Notes: generated by a model not told the origin, from the letters alone. 64,000 bases of DNA from Deltaproteobacteria bacterium (GCA_020060215.1 JAGVAP010000011.1:1-64000); one strand, 5' to 3'; positions 1 to 9,392 are shown, counted from the stretch's first letter. Numbers and translations are program-made.

Positions 1-1
1 G

Positions 2-1960
2 GAGATCAAAAACCGGATTTGTATGCCCGCCATGCACATGAACATGTGCCGGAATTTCGAAGTGACCGATCCATTGATCGATTTCTACGCCGAGCGGGCC
101 CGTGGGGGAGCAGGCATGATCTCCGTGGGCTTCGCGACGGTGGACGAGTATTCAGGGAATCCCACCAACATCGGTGCCCATCGGGATGATTTCATTCCGG
201 GTTTGAACCTCCTGGCGCGAGCCATAAAGAGGGAAGGGGCCCGGGCGGCTGTTCAGATCAATCATGCCGGCCGTTACAATCGGTCTTCCTTCCTCGGAGG
301 AAGGCAGGCGGTGGCGCCTTCGGCTGTTTCATCCCGCATGACCGGCGAAACTCCGAGAGCGCTCACCTTGGAGGAGATCGCGCGGACCGTGGAGTGCTTT
401 GCTGAGGCGGCAAACCGGGTAAAGACCGCCGGGTACGATGCGGTTGAGGTCCTTTGCGGCACAGGGTACCTCATCAGCGAATTTCTTTCGCCCCTGACAA
501 ACAAGAGAAACGATACCTATGGTGGTGCTTTCCACAATCGGATGCGCTTCGGCCTTGAGGTTATCGGCGCAATCCGCTCCAAGGTGGGGAAAGATTTTCC
601 GGTCATCGTGCGCATGAACGGCAATGACTTTATGCCGGGAGGAAACGGCCGCCACGATCTCCAGGAGTTCGCAAAGCACTTGGTAGGGAAGGGGGTCGAC
701 GCCCTCAGCATCAACGCAGGCTGGCACGAGGCCAGGGTGCCCCAGATTGTCACAGCGGTTCCACGAGGCGTTTTCGCATACCTTGCACGGGGTTTCAAGG
801 AGCGGTTGGGTGTGCCGGTCCTGGCCGGTCACCGAATCAACGACCCCGGGACCGCCAGGGAGATGCTCGCAGAAGGGATGTGTGACATGGTAGCCATGGG
901 CCGGTCCCTCATCGCTGATCCCTATCTTCCTGAGAAGGCTAGAAATGGGAGGGAGGACGAGATTATTCATTGCATTGCCTGTGCCCAAGGCTGCTTCGAC
1001 CATCTGTTCGAGGGGAAACCCGTGGGGTGCCTCTGCAATCCGGTTGCCGGACGCGAAACAGCGGCCGCTGTCCGAAAAACAGATCCCCCCAAAAGGGTCA
1101 TGGTTGTGGGAGGGGGCCCGGGAGGCATGAGCGCCGCTCTGGCTGCCGCCGAAGCAGGTCATCATGTCACCCTGGTTGAAAGGGGGGATCGGGTCGGCGG
1201 TCAGCTTCATCTGGCCGGGGCTCCCCCCGGACGGGAAGAGTTTGCCGTGCTCGCACGGGATCTCGAGCGTCAGCTATACCTGAAATCGGTAACGGTGATC
1301 CTCAATCAGACAGCTGATCCGGCATTCATCCATAGGGAAAACCCTGATGCCGTCATCCTTGCGACGGGTGCAGCGCCAATCTCTCCGGCGATACCGGGGG
1401 CGGACCAGCCCCATGTTTGCCAGGCCTGGGATGTGCTTCGAAACCGCGTGATCACGGGTCGACGAGTGGCAATTGTCGGCGGTGGGGCGGTGGGCGCGGA
1501 AACGGCCCTCTTCTTGGCTGAAAAGGGGACCATGCCGGCCGAGGCGGTCAAGTTCCTTCTCGTGAACAGGGCCGAAGATCCCGAGAGCCTCTACGAGTTT
1601 GCCACACGCGGAACGAAAACGGTCACCCTCGTCGAAATGGTGGACAGGATCGGAAAAGAGATCGGACGTACGACCCGATGGGGGATGCTCCAGGATCTTG
1701 AGAGGATGGGGGTAAAGATCAGAACCGCAACCAGGGTCCTGGAAATCACCCCTGAAGGCATCAGGGTCGAGAAGGGAAATGCCGTCGAGCTGACCCCGGC
1801 GGATTCGGTGGTGCTCGCCATTGGAGCCATCCCCTTCAACCCGTTGGAGGAACGTCTGAAACAAATGGGGATCCCCTGCCGGGTCATTGGAGATGCCCTC
1901 AGGATCGGCCTGGCCATGGACGCAATCCATCAGGGGTTTAAGGAAGGAAGACAGGTGTAA
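2..1960 (+). CDS. NADH:flavin oxidoreductase / 2,4-dienoyl-CoA reductase family protein (5' partial)
   Basis: Old-yellow-enzyme type reductase that reduces activated C=C bonds with FMN, a [4Fe-4S] cluster, FAD and NAD(P)H. The reading frame is open to the window edge (codons from position 2), and the internal ATG at 23 lies in the conserved N-terminal strand (xNRIxMPAMxM), so a short N-terminus lies outside. The order is an FMN TIM barrel, a Cys cluster CxxCxxxC near 970-993 with a further CxC near 1030, an FAD Rossmann motif (GGGPGG) near 1100 and a second dinucleotide motif (GGGAVG) near 1478. This is the FadH layout. Substrate cannot be read from sequence; enoate or dienoyl-CoA reduction is likely. 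Confidence 0.88.
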   Translation, partial: EIKNRICMPAMHMNMCRNFEVTDPLIDFYAERARGGAGMISVGFATVDEYSGNPTNIGAHRDDFIPGLNLLARAIKREGARAAVQINHAGRYNRSSFLGGRQAVAPSAVSSRMTGETPRALTLEEIARTVECFAEAANRVKTAGYDAVEVLCGTGYLISEFLSPLTNKRNDTYGGAFHNRMRFGLEVIGAIRSKVGKDFPVIVRMNGNDFMPGGNGRHDLQEFAKHLVGKGVDALSINAGWHEARVPQIVTAVPRGVFAYLARGFKERLGVPVLAGHRINDPGTAREMLAEGMCDMVAMGRSLIADPYLPEKARNGREDEIIHCIACAQGCFDHLFEGKPVGCLCNPVAGRETAAAVRKTDPPKRVMVVGGGPGGMSAALAAAEAGHHVTLVERGDRVGGQLHLAGAPPGREEFAVLARDLERQLYLKSVTVILNQTADPAFIHRENPDAVILATGAAPISPAIPGADQPHVCQAWDVLRNRVITGRRVAIVGGGAVGAETALFLAEKGTMPAEAVKFLLVNRAEDPESLYEFATRGTKTVTLVEMVDRIGKEIGRTTRWGMLQDLERMGVKIRTATRVLEITPEGIRVEKGNAVELTPADSVVLAIGAIPFNPLEERLKQMGIPCRVIGDALRIGLAMDAIHQGFKEGRQV

Positions 1961-1993
1961 GTTAACTCTGTCATGGGAGTTGACAACAGGAGA

Positions 1994-2056
1994 GGAAGCA
2001 GCTTGCGATCTTCCTGGAGCCGAAAGAATCGCAAGCACGAGCTTGCTCCTACAGAA
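1994..2056. repeat. REP-like element, GTAGGAGC family (copy 1)
   Basis: The right arm ends in GCTTGCTCCTACAG preceded by ATCGCAAGC; the left arm carries GCTTGCGAT. The same arms recur at 3299, 10935, 12711 and 13993. It fills the spacer between the reductase and threonine aldolase. Confidence 0.75.
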
Positions 2057-2159
2057 AACCAGGGAACCCATTAGAAGTCATCCCACTCTGCCCCTTTTGG
2101 CCTTCCATCCGTTCTCTTTGGCTGCTAGAGTGGCTCACTTGCCGAGAAGGAGAATCAGT

Positions 2160-3197
2160 ATGCGTGTGGTCGACTTGAGATCAGACACCGTCACCCGGCC
2201 GACTCCGGCCATGTACAGGGCCATGGCGTCCGCGGAAGTCGGAGACGATGTGTTCGGGGAGGATCCGACGGTAAACCGACTCCAGGAATTGGCTGCCGAA
2301 GTGGTAGGAAAGGAAGCCGCCCTGTTCGTGGCCAGCGGGACGATGGGAAACCTGGTGAGCCAGCTCTCTCAGTGTGGACGGGGGGACGAAATCATCCTCG
2401 GGGACAAGTCCCACATGTTCCTATTCGAGCAGGGGGGCTCCGCCTCTCTCGGGGGAATCCATCCCCGAGCCCTGCCGAACATGCCTGACGGGAGTATTCC
2501 TCTTGAGGGGATCGAGGCGGCGATCCGGCCCGACAATGTCCATTTTCCCATCACGAGAATGATCGCAGTCGAGAACACGCACAATCGCTGCTGCGGCTGT
2601 GCGCTTCCTCTCTCCTATATGAAGGAGATTGGAGATCTCGCCCGCCGGCATGGGCTGAAGGTTCACCTTGACGGCGCCAGGCTTTTCAACGCTGCCGTGG
2701 CCCTCGGCGTGAAAGCACGGGATCTCGCGGCCGATGCCGATTCGGTCAACATCTGCCTGAGCAAAGGACTGGGCGCTCCCGTGGGCTCTCTGGTTTGCGG
2801 CAGCCGGGAATTCATCGCCAAAGCGAGGCGCGCCCGGAAGGTGGTGGGTGGGGGAATGCGCCAGGCCGGGGTTCTCGCCGCTGCCGGAATCGTGGCATTG
2901 ACGGAGATGGTCGATCGGCTCGCAGAGGATCATGCAAACGCAAGGAGTCTCGCCGAAGGACTGGCTGAAATAAAGGGGATCTCCCTGAATCCTGAAACGG
3001 TCAAGACCGACATCGTCATTTTCGACCTCGTCGGGATCGATGCCCACACCCTGGCAGCCCGGCTCGGAGAGGAAGGAGTCCGCGTGCTCCCAATCGGCCC
3101 CACCCAGATCCGCGCAGTGACGAACTACCATGTCACGGCCGACGATATCGAGTATGCCATTGGGACCTTTCGGAAAGCGATAACACAACAGCGATGA
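2160..3197 (+). CDS. ltaE: Low-specificity L-threonine aldolase
   Basis: PLP enzyme cleaving L-threonine or allo-threonine to glycine and acetaldehyde. The N-terminus has the family signature DLRSDTVTRPT followed by GDDVFGEDPTVNRLQ. HLDGARLFNAA and the PLP-lysine region SVNICLSKGLGAPVGS are present. Length is 345 residues, normal for the family. The start at 2160 is chosen because an AAGGAG lies 8-9 bases upstream and the family motif follows at once; the open frame further upstream runs through the REP-like spacer and is not coding. The gene stands alone, convergent with the minus-strand carboxyltransferase. Confidence 0.93.
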   Translation: MRVVDLRSDTVTRPTPAMYRAMASAEVGDDVFGEDPTVNRLQELAAEVVGKEAALFVASGTMGNLVSQLSQCGRGDEIILGDKSHMFLFEQGGSASLGGIHPRALPNMPDGSIPLEGIEAAIRPDNVHFPITRMIAVENTHNRCCGCALPLSYMKEIGDLARRHGLKVHLDGARLFNAAVALGVKARDLAADADSVNICLSKGLGAPVGSLVCGSREFIAKARRARKVVGGGMRQAGVLAAAGIVALTEMVDRLAEDHANARSLAEGLAEIKGISLNPETVKTDIVIFDLVGIDAHTLAARLGEEGVRVLPIGPTQIRAVTNYHVTADDIEYAIGTFRKAITQQR

Positions 3198-3298
3198 ACC
3201 TCTGCTTGCCCTCTGAGAGGACAAGGTGATTGAAGCTCACCCAAATGAATGCGCTCGCTCTTCCGGTTCAACCGGGACTTTTTTGGCGCATCTGTTTT

Positions 3299-3335
3299 CT
3301 GCAGGAGACGGCGCATGAAATCGCAAGCAGGAGCT
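3299..3335. repeat. REP-like element, GTAGGAGC family (degenerate copy)
   Basis: Contains CTGCAGGAG and AATCGCAAGCAGGAGCT, the two arms of the family in shortened form, in the convergent spacer between ltaE and the carboxyltransferase. Confidence 0.55.
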
Positions 3336-3364
3336 CCGTATGCATCCGGAACGCCGAACCTGGT

Positions 3365-4948
3365 TTACCAGGGGTCGACAAAATCGTGACCCATATCGCC
3401 GGCGCTCCTGGAGGGAACCGATTTCAATCCCTGCACCACCCATCTTCTTGTGTCCGCCGGGTCGATGACCGCATCGATTTCAAGGTGAGCCGCCATGTTG
3501 ACGGCCTTTCCCCTTTCATACGATATCGATACCAGTTGCTGATAGAACGCCTCCCTCTCCGCAGGATCTTCGATGGCCTCGAGTTCCTTCCTGAACCCGG
3601 CCTTGACTGCCCCTTCCAGCCCCATGCCGCCGAATTCTCCGGTGGGCCACGCCACAGTAAAGAACGATTCATGAAACCCGCCCCTGGCCATGGCCATGGC
3701 TCCGAGGCCGTATCCACGGCGCAGCACAACCGTGAAGAAAGGCACCCTCAAGTGGGAGCCTACCACGTACATACGGCAGACATGGCGGACCTGGGCGCGC
3801 TTCTCGATCTCCGGTCCTACCATGAAGCCGGGCGTGTCGCAGAGAGACAGGATGGGGAGACGGTGCGCATTGCACAGCTGCATGAAACGGGCTGCCTTGT
3901 CCCCATCGTCCGCTTCGATGGCCCCTGCCGTGTGCATGCAGTTATTGGCCATCAGACCGATCGGCCTGCCTTCGATGCGCATTAGGCCCGTGATGATGCC
4001 GGGCCCGAATTCGGGCCGGAGCTCGAGGAAAGAGCCCGTATCGGCGAGCGCGTTGATAACGGCCCGCACGTCGTAGACGCGCCGCCGGTTTTCAGGGACC
4101 AGGGTGCGGAGGATGCGTTGGTCGGCGGCTTCCCACGGGGAGGCCGGCCCCTGGAAATAGGAGAGGTACTGCCTGGCGACCGCCACCGCCTCCCGCTCGT
4201 CGACCACGGCAATGTCTACGACCCCGTTCTTCGTCTGCACATCCAGAGGTCCGATCTCCTGCGGCCGGAAGGCCCCAAGCCCCCCGCCCTCAATCATCAC
4301 GGGGCCGCCCATGCCGATATTGGCATCCCGAGCGGCGATAATGACGTCGCAACACCCCAGGAGCGCGGCGTTGCCGGCAAAACAAAAGCCTGACACGATG
4401 CCCACCATCGGCACCCGTCCACTCAGTCTTGCGAATAGACTGAAGGTAGGCAGATCCAGTCCCGCGACTGCAACTCCGTAGGAATCGACATCGCCGGGCC
4501 TGCCTCCTCCTCCTTCCGCGAAGAGGACCAGGGGTAAGCGCTGCTCGTAAGCCAGGTTCAGCAACCGGTCCATTTTCTTATGGTTGAAATGGCCCTGCGT
4601 GCCTGCCATGACCGTATAATCGTAAGCCATGACCATGCAGCGGGATTGATCCTCAGCGAACAGAGACCCGTTGATGGTTCCGATGCCGGCAATCAGACCG
4701 TCGGCAGGAGTCCTGCGAATCAGATCGTCGAGGGAACGGCGCTGGCGCTGAGCGGCGATGGTGAGCGCCCCGTATTCGATGAAGCGGCCGTTGTCCAGGA
4801 GGTCCATGACATTGGCTCGGGCGGTACGCTGATTCTTCTCCTGCCGTCGCGCTACTTCCTCGGGGCGCCGCTCGTCCAGGAGGAAGGAATGCCTTTCGAT
4901 GACTTCCGCCAGGTCCGGACGTATGGGATCATCATCTTCAGGGTTCAT
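3365..4948 (-). CDS. Acyl-CoA carboxylase carboxyltransferase (beta) subunit
   Basis: Carboxyltransferase half of a biotin-dependent acyl-CoA carboxylase (propionyl-, methylcrotonyl- or geranyl-CoA type). It moves CO2 from carboxybiotin to an acyl-CoA. Length is 527 residues, usual for the family, with N- and C-terminal crotonase-like halves: ERHSFLLDERRPEEVARR at the start, GxxGxRxP-like glycine stretches around the first oxyanion site, and DTPGFMVGPEIEKR plus the RRGYGLGAMAM stretch in the second half. No biotin carboxylase or biotin carrier gene is in the window, so the partner is encoded elsewhere. The start overlaps the 3' end of mdoG by 11 bases, implying one transcript. Acyl specificity is not readable. 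Confidence 0.88.
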   Translation of the reverse strand: MNPEDDDPIRPDLAEVIERHSFLLDERRPEEVARRQEKNQRTARANVMDLLDNGRFIEYGALTIAAQRQRRSLDDLIRRTPADGLIAGIGTINGSLFAEDQSRCMVMAYDYTVMAGTQGHFNHKKMDRLLNLAYEQRLPLVLFAEGGGGRPGDVDSYGVAVAGLDLPTFSLFARLSGRVPMVGIVSGFCFAGNAALLGCCDVIIAARDANIGMGGPVMIEGGGLGAFRPQEIGPLDVQTKNGVVDIAVVDEREAVAVARQYLSYFQGPASPWEAADQRILRTLVPENRRRVYDVRAVINALADTGSFLELRPEFGPGIITGLMRIEGRPIGLMANNCMHTAGAIEADDGDKAARFMQLCNAHRLPILSLCDTPGFMVGPEIEKRAQVRHVCRMYVVGSHLRVPFFTVVLRRGYGLGAMAMARGGFHESFFTVAWPTGEFGGMGLEGAVKAGFRKELEAIEDPAEREAFYQQLVSISYERGKAVNMAAHLEIDAVIDPADTRRWVVQGLKSVPSRSAGDMGHDFVDPW

Positions 4949-6506
4949 AGACGTAGCTCCAAGTCTCGGTCAGGACATCCTCCCCCAGCCTCAGAAACGC
5001 GCGGAGCTCCACCGGGTCCATTCGCTTCGCCGCCTTCTCATCCAGGAGGACGTGGATCGCCAACCGCCATCCGCCGGTGAAGTGGTTTCTCAAGACCTGT
5101 TGCTCCACCACCTTGGCGCCGCGACCGACGCTGACCACACCCTCAACCGGCTTTTCGGGGTGGAGGTCATCCAGCCGTCCCCCTGCGAAGTCGACCACGA
5201 AGAGCCTCGCATCAGGATATCTCGCATTTTCCATCTTGTTTTTGCCGGCTCGTGTGGCAATGACCCGTCCTCCCGGTGGTCGCGGGCTCTCGTTGGCATA
5301 ATGCCAGATCATCTCGTAGGAGAGCGTCAACGGTTCGCCTATCGCGGGTAGTCTTGCAGGCACCCAATAGGCCACAATGTTGTCGAAGATCTCCCTGTCC
5401 GTGGGGATCTGGACCAGTTCCACCCGGCCCTCGCCCCAATCGCCCAGGGCCTTGATCCACAGACTCGGGCGGTTCTGATAGTTGCTTTCCAGGTCCTGGT
5501 AGTGATCGAATTCGACGTCTCGCTGGATGAGCCCGAATCCGACGGGGTTCCTGTCCATGAACGAGTTGATGAACAGGGTCTTCGGGTTCAGGAGCGGTCT
5601 CCAGATCCACTCTCCGGATCCCGTGGCGATCATGAGACCGTCGGAGTCGTGAATCTCGGGTCTGAAATCGTCAAGCACCCGATCGACCGTGTTCTCTGCA
5701 TGGTGGAACATGCTGGTCAACGGCGCCAGGCCCAGTTTGGCCACCGCCTTTCTCAGAAACAGGGTGAGCCTGACCTGGATGACGTTCTCCTCTCCAGGAG
5801 AGATGATGAACCGGTACGCTCCGGTCACGCTTGGGCTGTCGAGAAGGGCATAAAGCATGATGTCTCTGGCGTCGGGTGCAGGCCGGACGAGCCAGAATTT
5901 CTTGAAGTAGGGGAACTCCTCTCCGGATGGGAGCGCCGTGTCCACAGCCAGCCCCCGGGCCGAAAGGCCGTAATTCATCCCCTTCCCGACCGCCCTGAAG
6001 TAGCTCGCTCCCAGGAAGACGGCGATCTCGTCGTGGTAGTCGCTTCGGTTCAATGGATAGTGGATGCGGAACCCGGCGAACCCCAGGTCATCCGGGACCA
6101 TGGCCTTGACCTTCTCGTCCCTGTAGTCGAAAAAGTCCTTTGAAAAACGGAGCGGAGCCACCCTCCCCTCCTGGTCGACCACCGCCAGGCTCACGGTCCG
6201 GTCATAGAAGAGTCCTGCGTGGAAGAACTGGAGTGTGAAGGGAAGCCCCTCCTTTCGCCAGAAGGATCCGGCCGGCTTGAAGCGGATGTCTCGCCACTGA
6301 TCGTACTTGATCCGGAGCAGGGACTCCGGCACGTCCTTACGGGGATGATATGGCCGAGACGAGAGCTCTTTCGCCTCATGGATGACATCCTCAAAACGGA
6401 AGACCGTTTTTTCACCCTGTGCCGATGCCGGATCACCGATGAAAGGCAGCAGCAGAATCCAGAGGAGGGAAAGAGAAAGGATCCGGTTCACATTTTGCAT
6501 AGACAA
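4938..6506 (-). CDS. mdoG: Glucan biosynthesis protein G (periplasmic OPG protein)
   Basis: Periplasmic protein needed for making osmoregulated periplasmic glucans, probably acting on the beta-1,2-glucan backbone or its branching. The N-terminus is a signal peptide (hydrophobic residues about 9-24, cleavage likely after ASA near 29). The MdoG beta-sandwich sequence follows (FRFEDVIHEAKELSSRPY; YDQWRDIRFKP). Length is 522 residues, matching the family. No mdoH glycosyltransferase is beside it, which is odd because mdoGH are usually paired; here the next gene is a carboxyltransferase. A sigma70-like promoter lies upstream at 6660-6689. Confidence 0.92.
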   Translation of the reverse strand: MSMQNVNRILSLSLLWILLLPFIGDPASAQGEKTVFRFEDVIHEAKELSSRPYHPRKDVPESLLRIKYDQWRDIRFKPAGSFWRKEGLPFTLQFFHAGLFYDRTVSLAVVDQEGRVAPLRFSKDFFDYRDEKVKAMVPDDLGFAGFRIHYPLNRSDYHDEIAVFLGASYFRAVGKGMNYGLSARGLAVDTALPSGEEFPYFKKFWLVRPAPDARDIMLYALLDSPSVTGAYRFIISPGEENVIQVRLTLFLRKAVAKLGLAPLTSMFHHAENTVDRVLDDFRPEIHDSDGLMIATGSGEWIWRPLLNPKTLFINSFMDRNPVGFGLIQRDVEFDHYQDLESNYQNRPSLWIKALGDWGEGRVELVQIPTDREIFDNIVAYWVPARLPAIGEPLTLSYEMIWHYANESPRPPGGRVIATRAGKNKMENARYPDARLFVVDFAGGRLDDLHPEKPVEGVVSVGRGAKVVEQQVLRNHFTGGWRLAIHVLLDEKAAKRMDPVELRAFLRLGEDVLTETWSYVYEP

Positions 6507-6576
6507 ACCTCTGAAGAATCTTGGACCCCAAAACGGGTCCCTGTTGAATTCCGCCGCCCATGAGCGGCGGCAAATC

Positions 6577-6646
6577 GTAACACTTCAGCTCTCTGAAACA
6601 TCGAGTTGATAAGGGGGGTGCCGTTTCCAAAGAGCTAGAGTGTTAC
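6577..6646. repeat. Imperfect inverted repeat in divergent spacer
   Basis: Arms of 16 bases at 6577-6592 and 6631-6646 (core GTAACACT / AGTGTTAC) match with two differences and enclose 38 bases. They lie in the mdoG leader, downstream of its promoter. Could be a stem in the mdoG mRNA or a mobile palindrome. Confidence 0.6.
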
Positions 6647-6659
6647 GGCAAATCCAGTA

Positions 6660-6689
6660 ATTCTAGGAAGAGAGTCCCATGAGTGTCAA
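6660..6689 (-). promoter_or_regulatory. Predicted sigma70 promoter of mdoG
   Basis: On the minus strand a perfect TTGACA (6684-6689) is followed after 18 bases by TAGAAT (6660-6665). It faces mdoG with a leader of about 150 bases. Confidence 0.6.
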
Positions 6690-6723
6690 GCGTCTCTTCT
6701 ATGGACGCAGGATCAGTTGTCTG

Positions 6724-6752
6724 TTGACAGTGGGGGCAAAAGAAAATATTTT
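6724..6752 (+). promoter_or_regulatory. Predicted sigma70 promoter of the lytic transglycosylase gene
   Basis: TTGACA at 6724-6729, 17-base spacer, TATTTT at 6747-6752. The predicted transcript begins near 6759, which excludes the in-frame start at 6717 and supports the ATG at 6798. The two divergent promoters have -35 boxes 34 bases apart. Confidence 0.6.
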
Positions 6753-6797
6753 CCAAGTCCGAATTTTCCCCGTGTCCTTATCCCCCGGCGAGGTTGG

Positions 6798-8297
6798 ATG
6801 GTGAAGATGAAGATTCCCGCAGTCCTGATGTCCTCCATTCTTCTTTTTTTTGTTTCTGAAACGATGATCTGGCCTTCCGAGGACCAAGCACCTTCAAAAC
6901 CCAATCGGTCGGTCGTGAGTGCCAGAGAGACAAAGAAGAAACCAAAGGAGACCAGACGCATCCGCAAAGAGACCCGCCGCCCCCAAAAGGGTGACACGGT
7001 TCCAATGCCGCCCCTCGACGATGCCCCTTTTGCGGCGGAGGTCTCCCTGCTGCCGGTCCTGAGGGAGGCGAAGAGTCTGCTGACCAGGGAAAAGGTCTCT
7101 TTTGTCGCTGCATCCGGCGGACAGCCCGCAAGGCGGGAATTAAAGCTTGCCCTTGCCGATTTCAAGACAGGCAAGATCTCGATTGTCTCGGGATACGAGG
7201 AGAACCAGGGGCTTTTCCTGAACCATCCTGCTGTGCGGTATTCCGTCCATTGGTGGAACGGTTTTAATTCCTCGATCGACATCCTGGAGCCACCCAACAC
7301 CGGCATTGTGGGGCTGTTATACGCGCTCGACCCGAAACGGAAGTCGGCCCTCCGCCGGGATTCGGTGATCTATACGCCTTACTCGAGGGCGTTGCTGCAG
7401 CCCGAACTCGTCGAAGCGGGAAGGCGCTACCTCAGCGACAAGATCTCCCAGGCCAGGCGGGAGTTGCGCCATGTGAACTCCAGGGCAAGATCCAGGGCGC
7501 CGCTGCAGGACTGCCCCGTCTTCACTGAAGCCGACTATTTCAACCTGATCCTGGCAGAGCACATGGACCCCGGATCGTTCCGGGCAATCACCGGCAGGGA
7601 GCATTCGGCCTTTGACAGCACCAGGGAACGGCGGCTGACCCGGCTCGTGAATCGGATCCTGGTGATCATCGGTTCAAACCAGGAAGACGCGTACAAGTTC
7701 ACCGGCAACTATGCAAGCGCACGCGGCCTTACCCAATTCACGCCGATCGGGATGAGGGTCGTCTGGAACAAATACACGGAGGCGGATATCTCCACCGATT
7801 TCCTCGAGGCCACGGCCGATCATCTCTTCGCGATCAAGGCGGAGATCTGCCTTTTGGACCACTACCTTGCGGAAGTGGTCCGGGTTTATCCGCCGCTCTC
7901 GGGAACCGGACTCGAAAAATATGCGGCAGGAGCGTGCTATAACGGCGGTCCCAAGAACGTTTTTTACGGTCTGAGGAATTTCGGGACAGGGTGGCTCTAC
8001 CCGATGCGGAGAATGTCCGATCTGGGACAGAAATCGTCCCTGAGCCGAAGGGAGAAACGGGAGCTCGAGTGGCTCAAGAAGAACCAGAACCACGAGACCT
8101 TCATCTATCTGAACAAGATGCATGCGATAGAACGCCTTCAGCCGAAGGCGCGGGTCATCCCTGTGCAATCCTATTCGGAACCCGACCCCCCCGTAGAGGA
8201 GGGGTCCGCCCCGCCCGCACAAACGGATTCTGCCCTGCCTGTGCAGATGGAACCTACTCTGCCCGTGCAACCGGAAGGAGCCTCCTGCCCCTTCTGA
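6798..8297 (+). CDS. Lytic transglycosylase-like murein hydrolase
   Basis: Probably cleaves peptidoglycan glycan strands in the periplasm. Residues about 4-20 form a hydrophobic export signal. A long linker rich in Arg, Lys and Pro follows. The C-terminal half holds the SLT-type fold: a candidate catalytic Glu in the NQEDAYKF segment, then NYASARGLTQFTP (equivalent of the xxSxxGAxGLMQ motif), and the AAGACYNGGPKNV segment (equivalent of the AYNAGPxNV motif). The tail has short Pro-rich near-repeats (LPVQ-like units). Start 6798 is chosen from the GGCGAGG upstream and the promoter at 6724. Family membership is by motif only; the SLT core is divergent. Confidence 0.75.
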   Translation: MVKMKIPAVLMSSILLFFVSETMIWPSEDQAPSKPNRSVVSARETKKKPKETRRIRKETRRPQKGDTVPMPPLDDAPFAAEVSLLPVLREAKSLLTREKVSFVAASGGQPARRELKLALADFKTGKISIVSGYEENQGLFLNHPAVRYSVHWWNGFNSSIDILEPPNTGIVGLLYALDPKRKSALRRDSVIYTPYSRALLQPELVEAGRRYLSDKISQARRELRHVNSRARSRAPLQDCPVFTEADYFNLILAEHMDPGSFRAITGREHSAFDSTRERRLTRLVNRILVIIGSNQEDAYKFTGNYASARGLTQFTPIGMRVVWNKYTEADISTDFLEATADHLFAIKAEICLLDHYLAEVVRVYPPLSGTGLEKYAAGACYNGGPKNVFYGLRNFGTGWLYPMRRMSDLGQKSSLSRREKRELEWLKKNQNHETFIYLNKMHAIERLQPKARVIPVQSYSEPDPPVEEGSAPPAQTDSALPVQMEPTLPVQPEGASCPF

Positions 8298-8325
8298 CCA
8301 AACGGCACCGCAGTCGGCATGGCCA

Positions 8326-9159
8326 ATGTCTGTGAATTTGCATAGACCGCCTTACCAGGATCTGTATATCTATCTGCTGGACGGAATCGTCTCCGAGGCG
8401 GAAGAGAACACCTTGGGGAGGGAGTTCATCGGCAATTGGGTCGAAGGGGAGAATTCGTTTCTCTTCTTTTCCGTTCCCTCCGGTGGGCGCGTGTCCGCGC
8501 TGTTGAGTTCAAAGACGGACCTTCACCTGCTGGATGATTTTCACTTCAGCTATGAAGAGTGGCAGGGCGGGGGGCTCGAGCCGCTGAGGGTAGGCCCATT
8601 CCTCGTGATCCCGCCCTGGGTGCATCTCGCTCACGAACCGGACGAGGTCCGGCTGGTGATCGATCCGGGGGTCGTTTTCGGAACAGGCCTTCATCCCACG
8701 ACAAGGGATTGCCTGAGGGCCATTGCCCGGCTGCATGAAAAGGCGGCCATGGGGCGGGTCTTGGATATTGGAACCGGGACGGGCATCCTTGCCCTGGCCG
8801 CAGCAGCGATGGGGGCCGAAGAGGTCTGGGGTATCGATGCCAACCCCCTCTGCGTGAAGACCGCGAGGAGGAACGTCGGACTCAATCACAAGGATGATCT
8901 TGTCACCATAGACCTGGGGAACGCGGAGGACTTTTCAGGCAGACCTGCGGAAACCGTGCTGGCCAACATCCATTTTGATGCAACGGTGCGGTTGATGAAG
9001 GACCCCGGGTTTCGGGAGAAGCAATGGTTCATCCTTTCCGGGCTGATGAGAGGCCAGGCAAGAGATCTCAAAGCGCTCCTGGTGCAATTCGGCCTGCAGA
9101 TGGTGGACGAGTGGGACAGCGAGATGATATGGCATACGATGCTGGTGAAGGGTCATTGA
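8326..9159 (+). CDS. prmA: Ribosomal protein L11 methyltransferase (PrmA)
   Basis: SAM-dependent methyltransferase that trimethylates ribosomal protein L11. Residues about 100-277 form the catalytic domain: DPGVVFGTGLHPTT just before it, SAM motif I VLDIGTGTGILALAA, then GIDANPLCVKTARRN and VLANIHFDA. The FGTGLHPTT motif is diagnostic for PrmA. The N-terminal third is the weaker substrate-binding region. Length is 277 residues, slightly short of the E. coli enzyme. It follows the lytic transglycosylase by 28 bases and probably shares its transcript. Confidence 0.87.
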   Translation: MSVNLHRPPYQDLYIYLLDGIVSEAEENTLGREFIGNWVEGENSFLFFSVPSGGRVSALLSSKTDLHLLDDFHFSYEEWQGGGLEPLRVGPFLVIPPWVHLAHEPDEVRLVIDPGVVFGTGLHPTTRDCLRAIARLHEKAAMGRVLDIGTGTGILALAAAAMGAEEVWGIDANPLCVKTARRNVGLNHKDDLVTIDLGNAEDFSGRPAETVLANIHFDATVRLMKDPGFREKQWFILSGLMRGQARDLKALLVQFGLQMVDEWDSEMIWHTMLVKGH

Positions 9160-9190
9160 TTTCCCTTTGAAACCTCTCTGGAGGACCCGG

Positions 9191-9392
9191 AGAGGTTCTA
9201 CCGAGACGGGATGAAGGACCGCATGAAATCCAAATGTCAAAGCTCAAATGACCAATCAAATGACAAAGGTTCCAAACGAGAGCTCGATAGGGATGACAAC
9301 CAACAACCAACCCGAAACGAACAACAAACGATCAGCAGCAGGGTCGAAAGCAGTATTGAGGACCGATGGCCAATGACGAATGACCAGTCCCT
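9191..9392. repeat. Low-complexity word repeat spacer (CAAATGAC family) with partial 40-bp element
   Basis: Begins with a 14-base match (9191-9204) to the 40-bp element found at 24650 and 29003. After that come repeated words: CAAATGACCAAT-type at 9231-9268, GACAACCAACAACCAAC-type at 9294-9328 and CCAATGACGAATGACC near 9370-9386. Open frames here are accidental. The spacer runs from prmA to the thioesterase. Confidence 0.6.

Noticed and set aside
6717..6797. Longer N-terminus for the lytic transglycosylase
   Set aside because: The extra codons include the predicted promoter and would bury the signal peptide.
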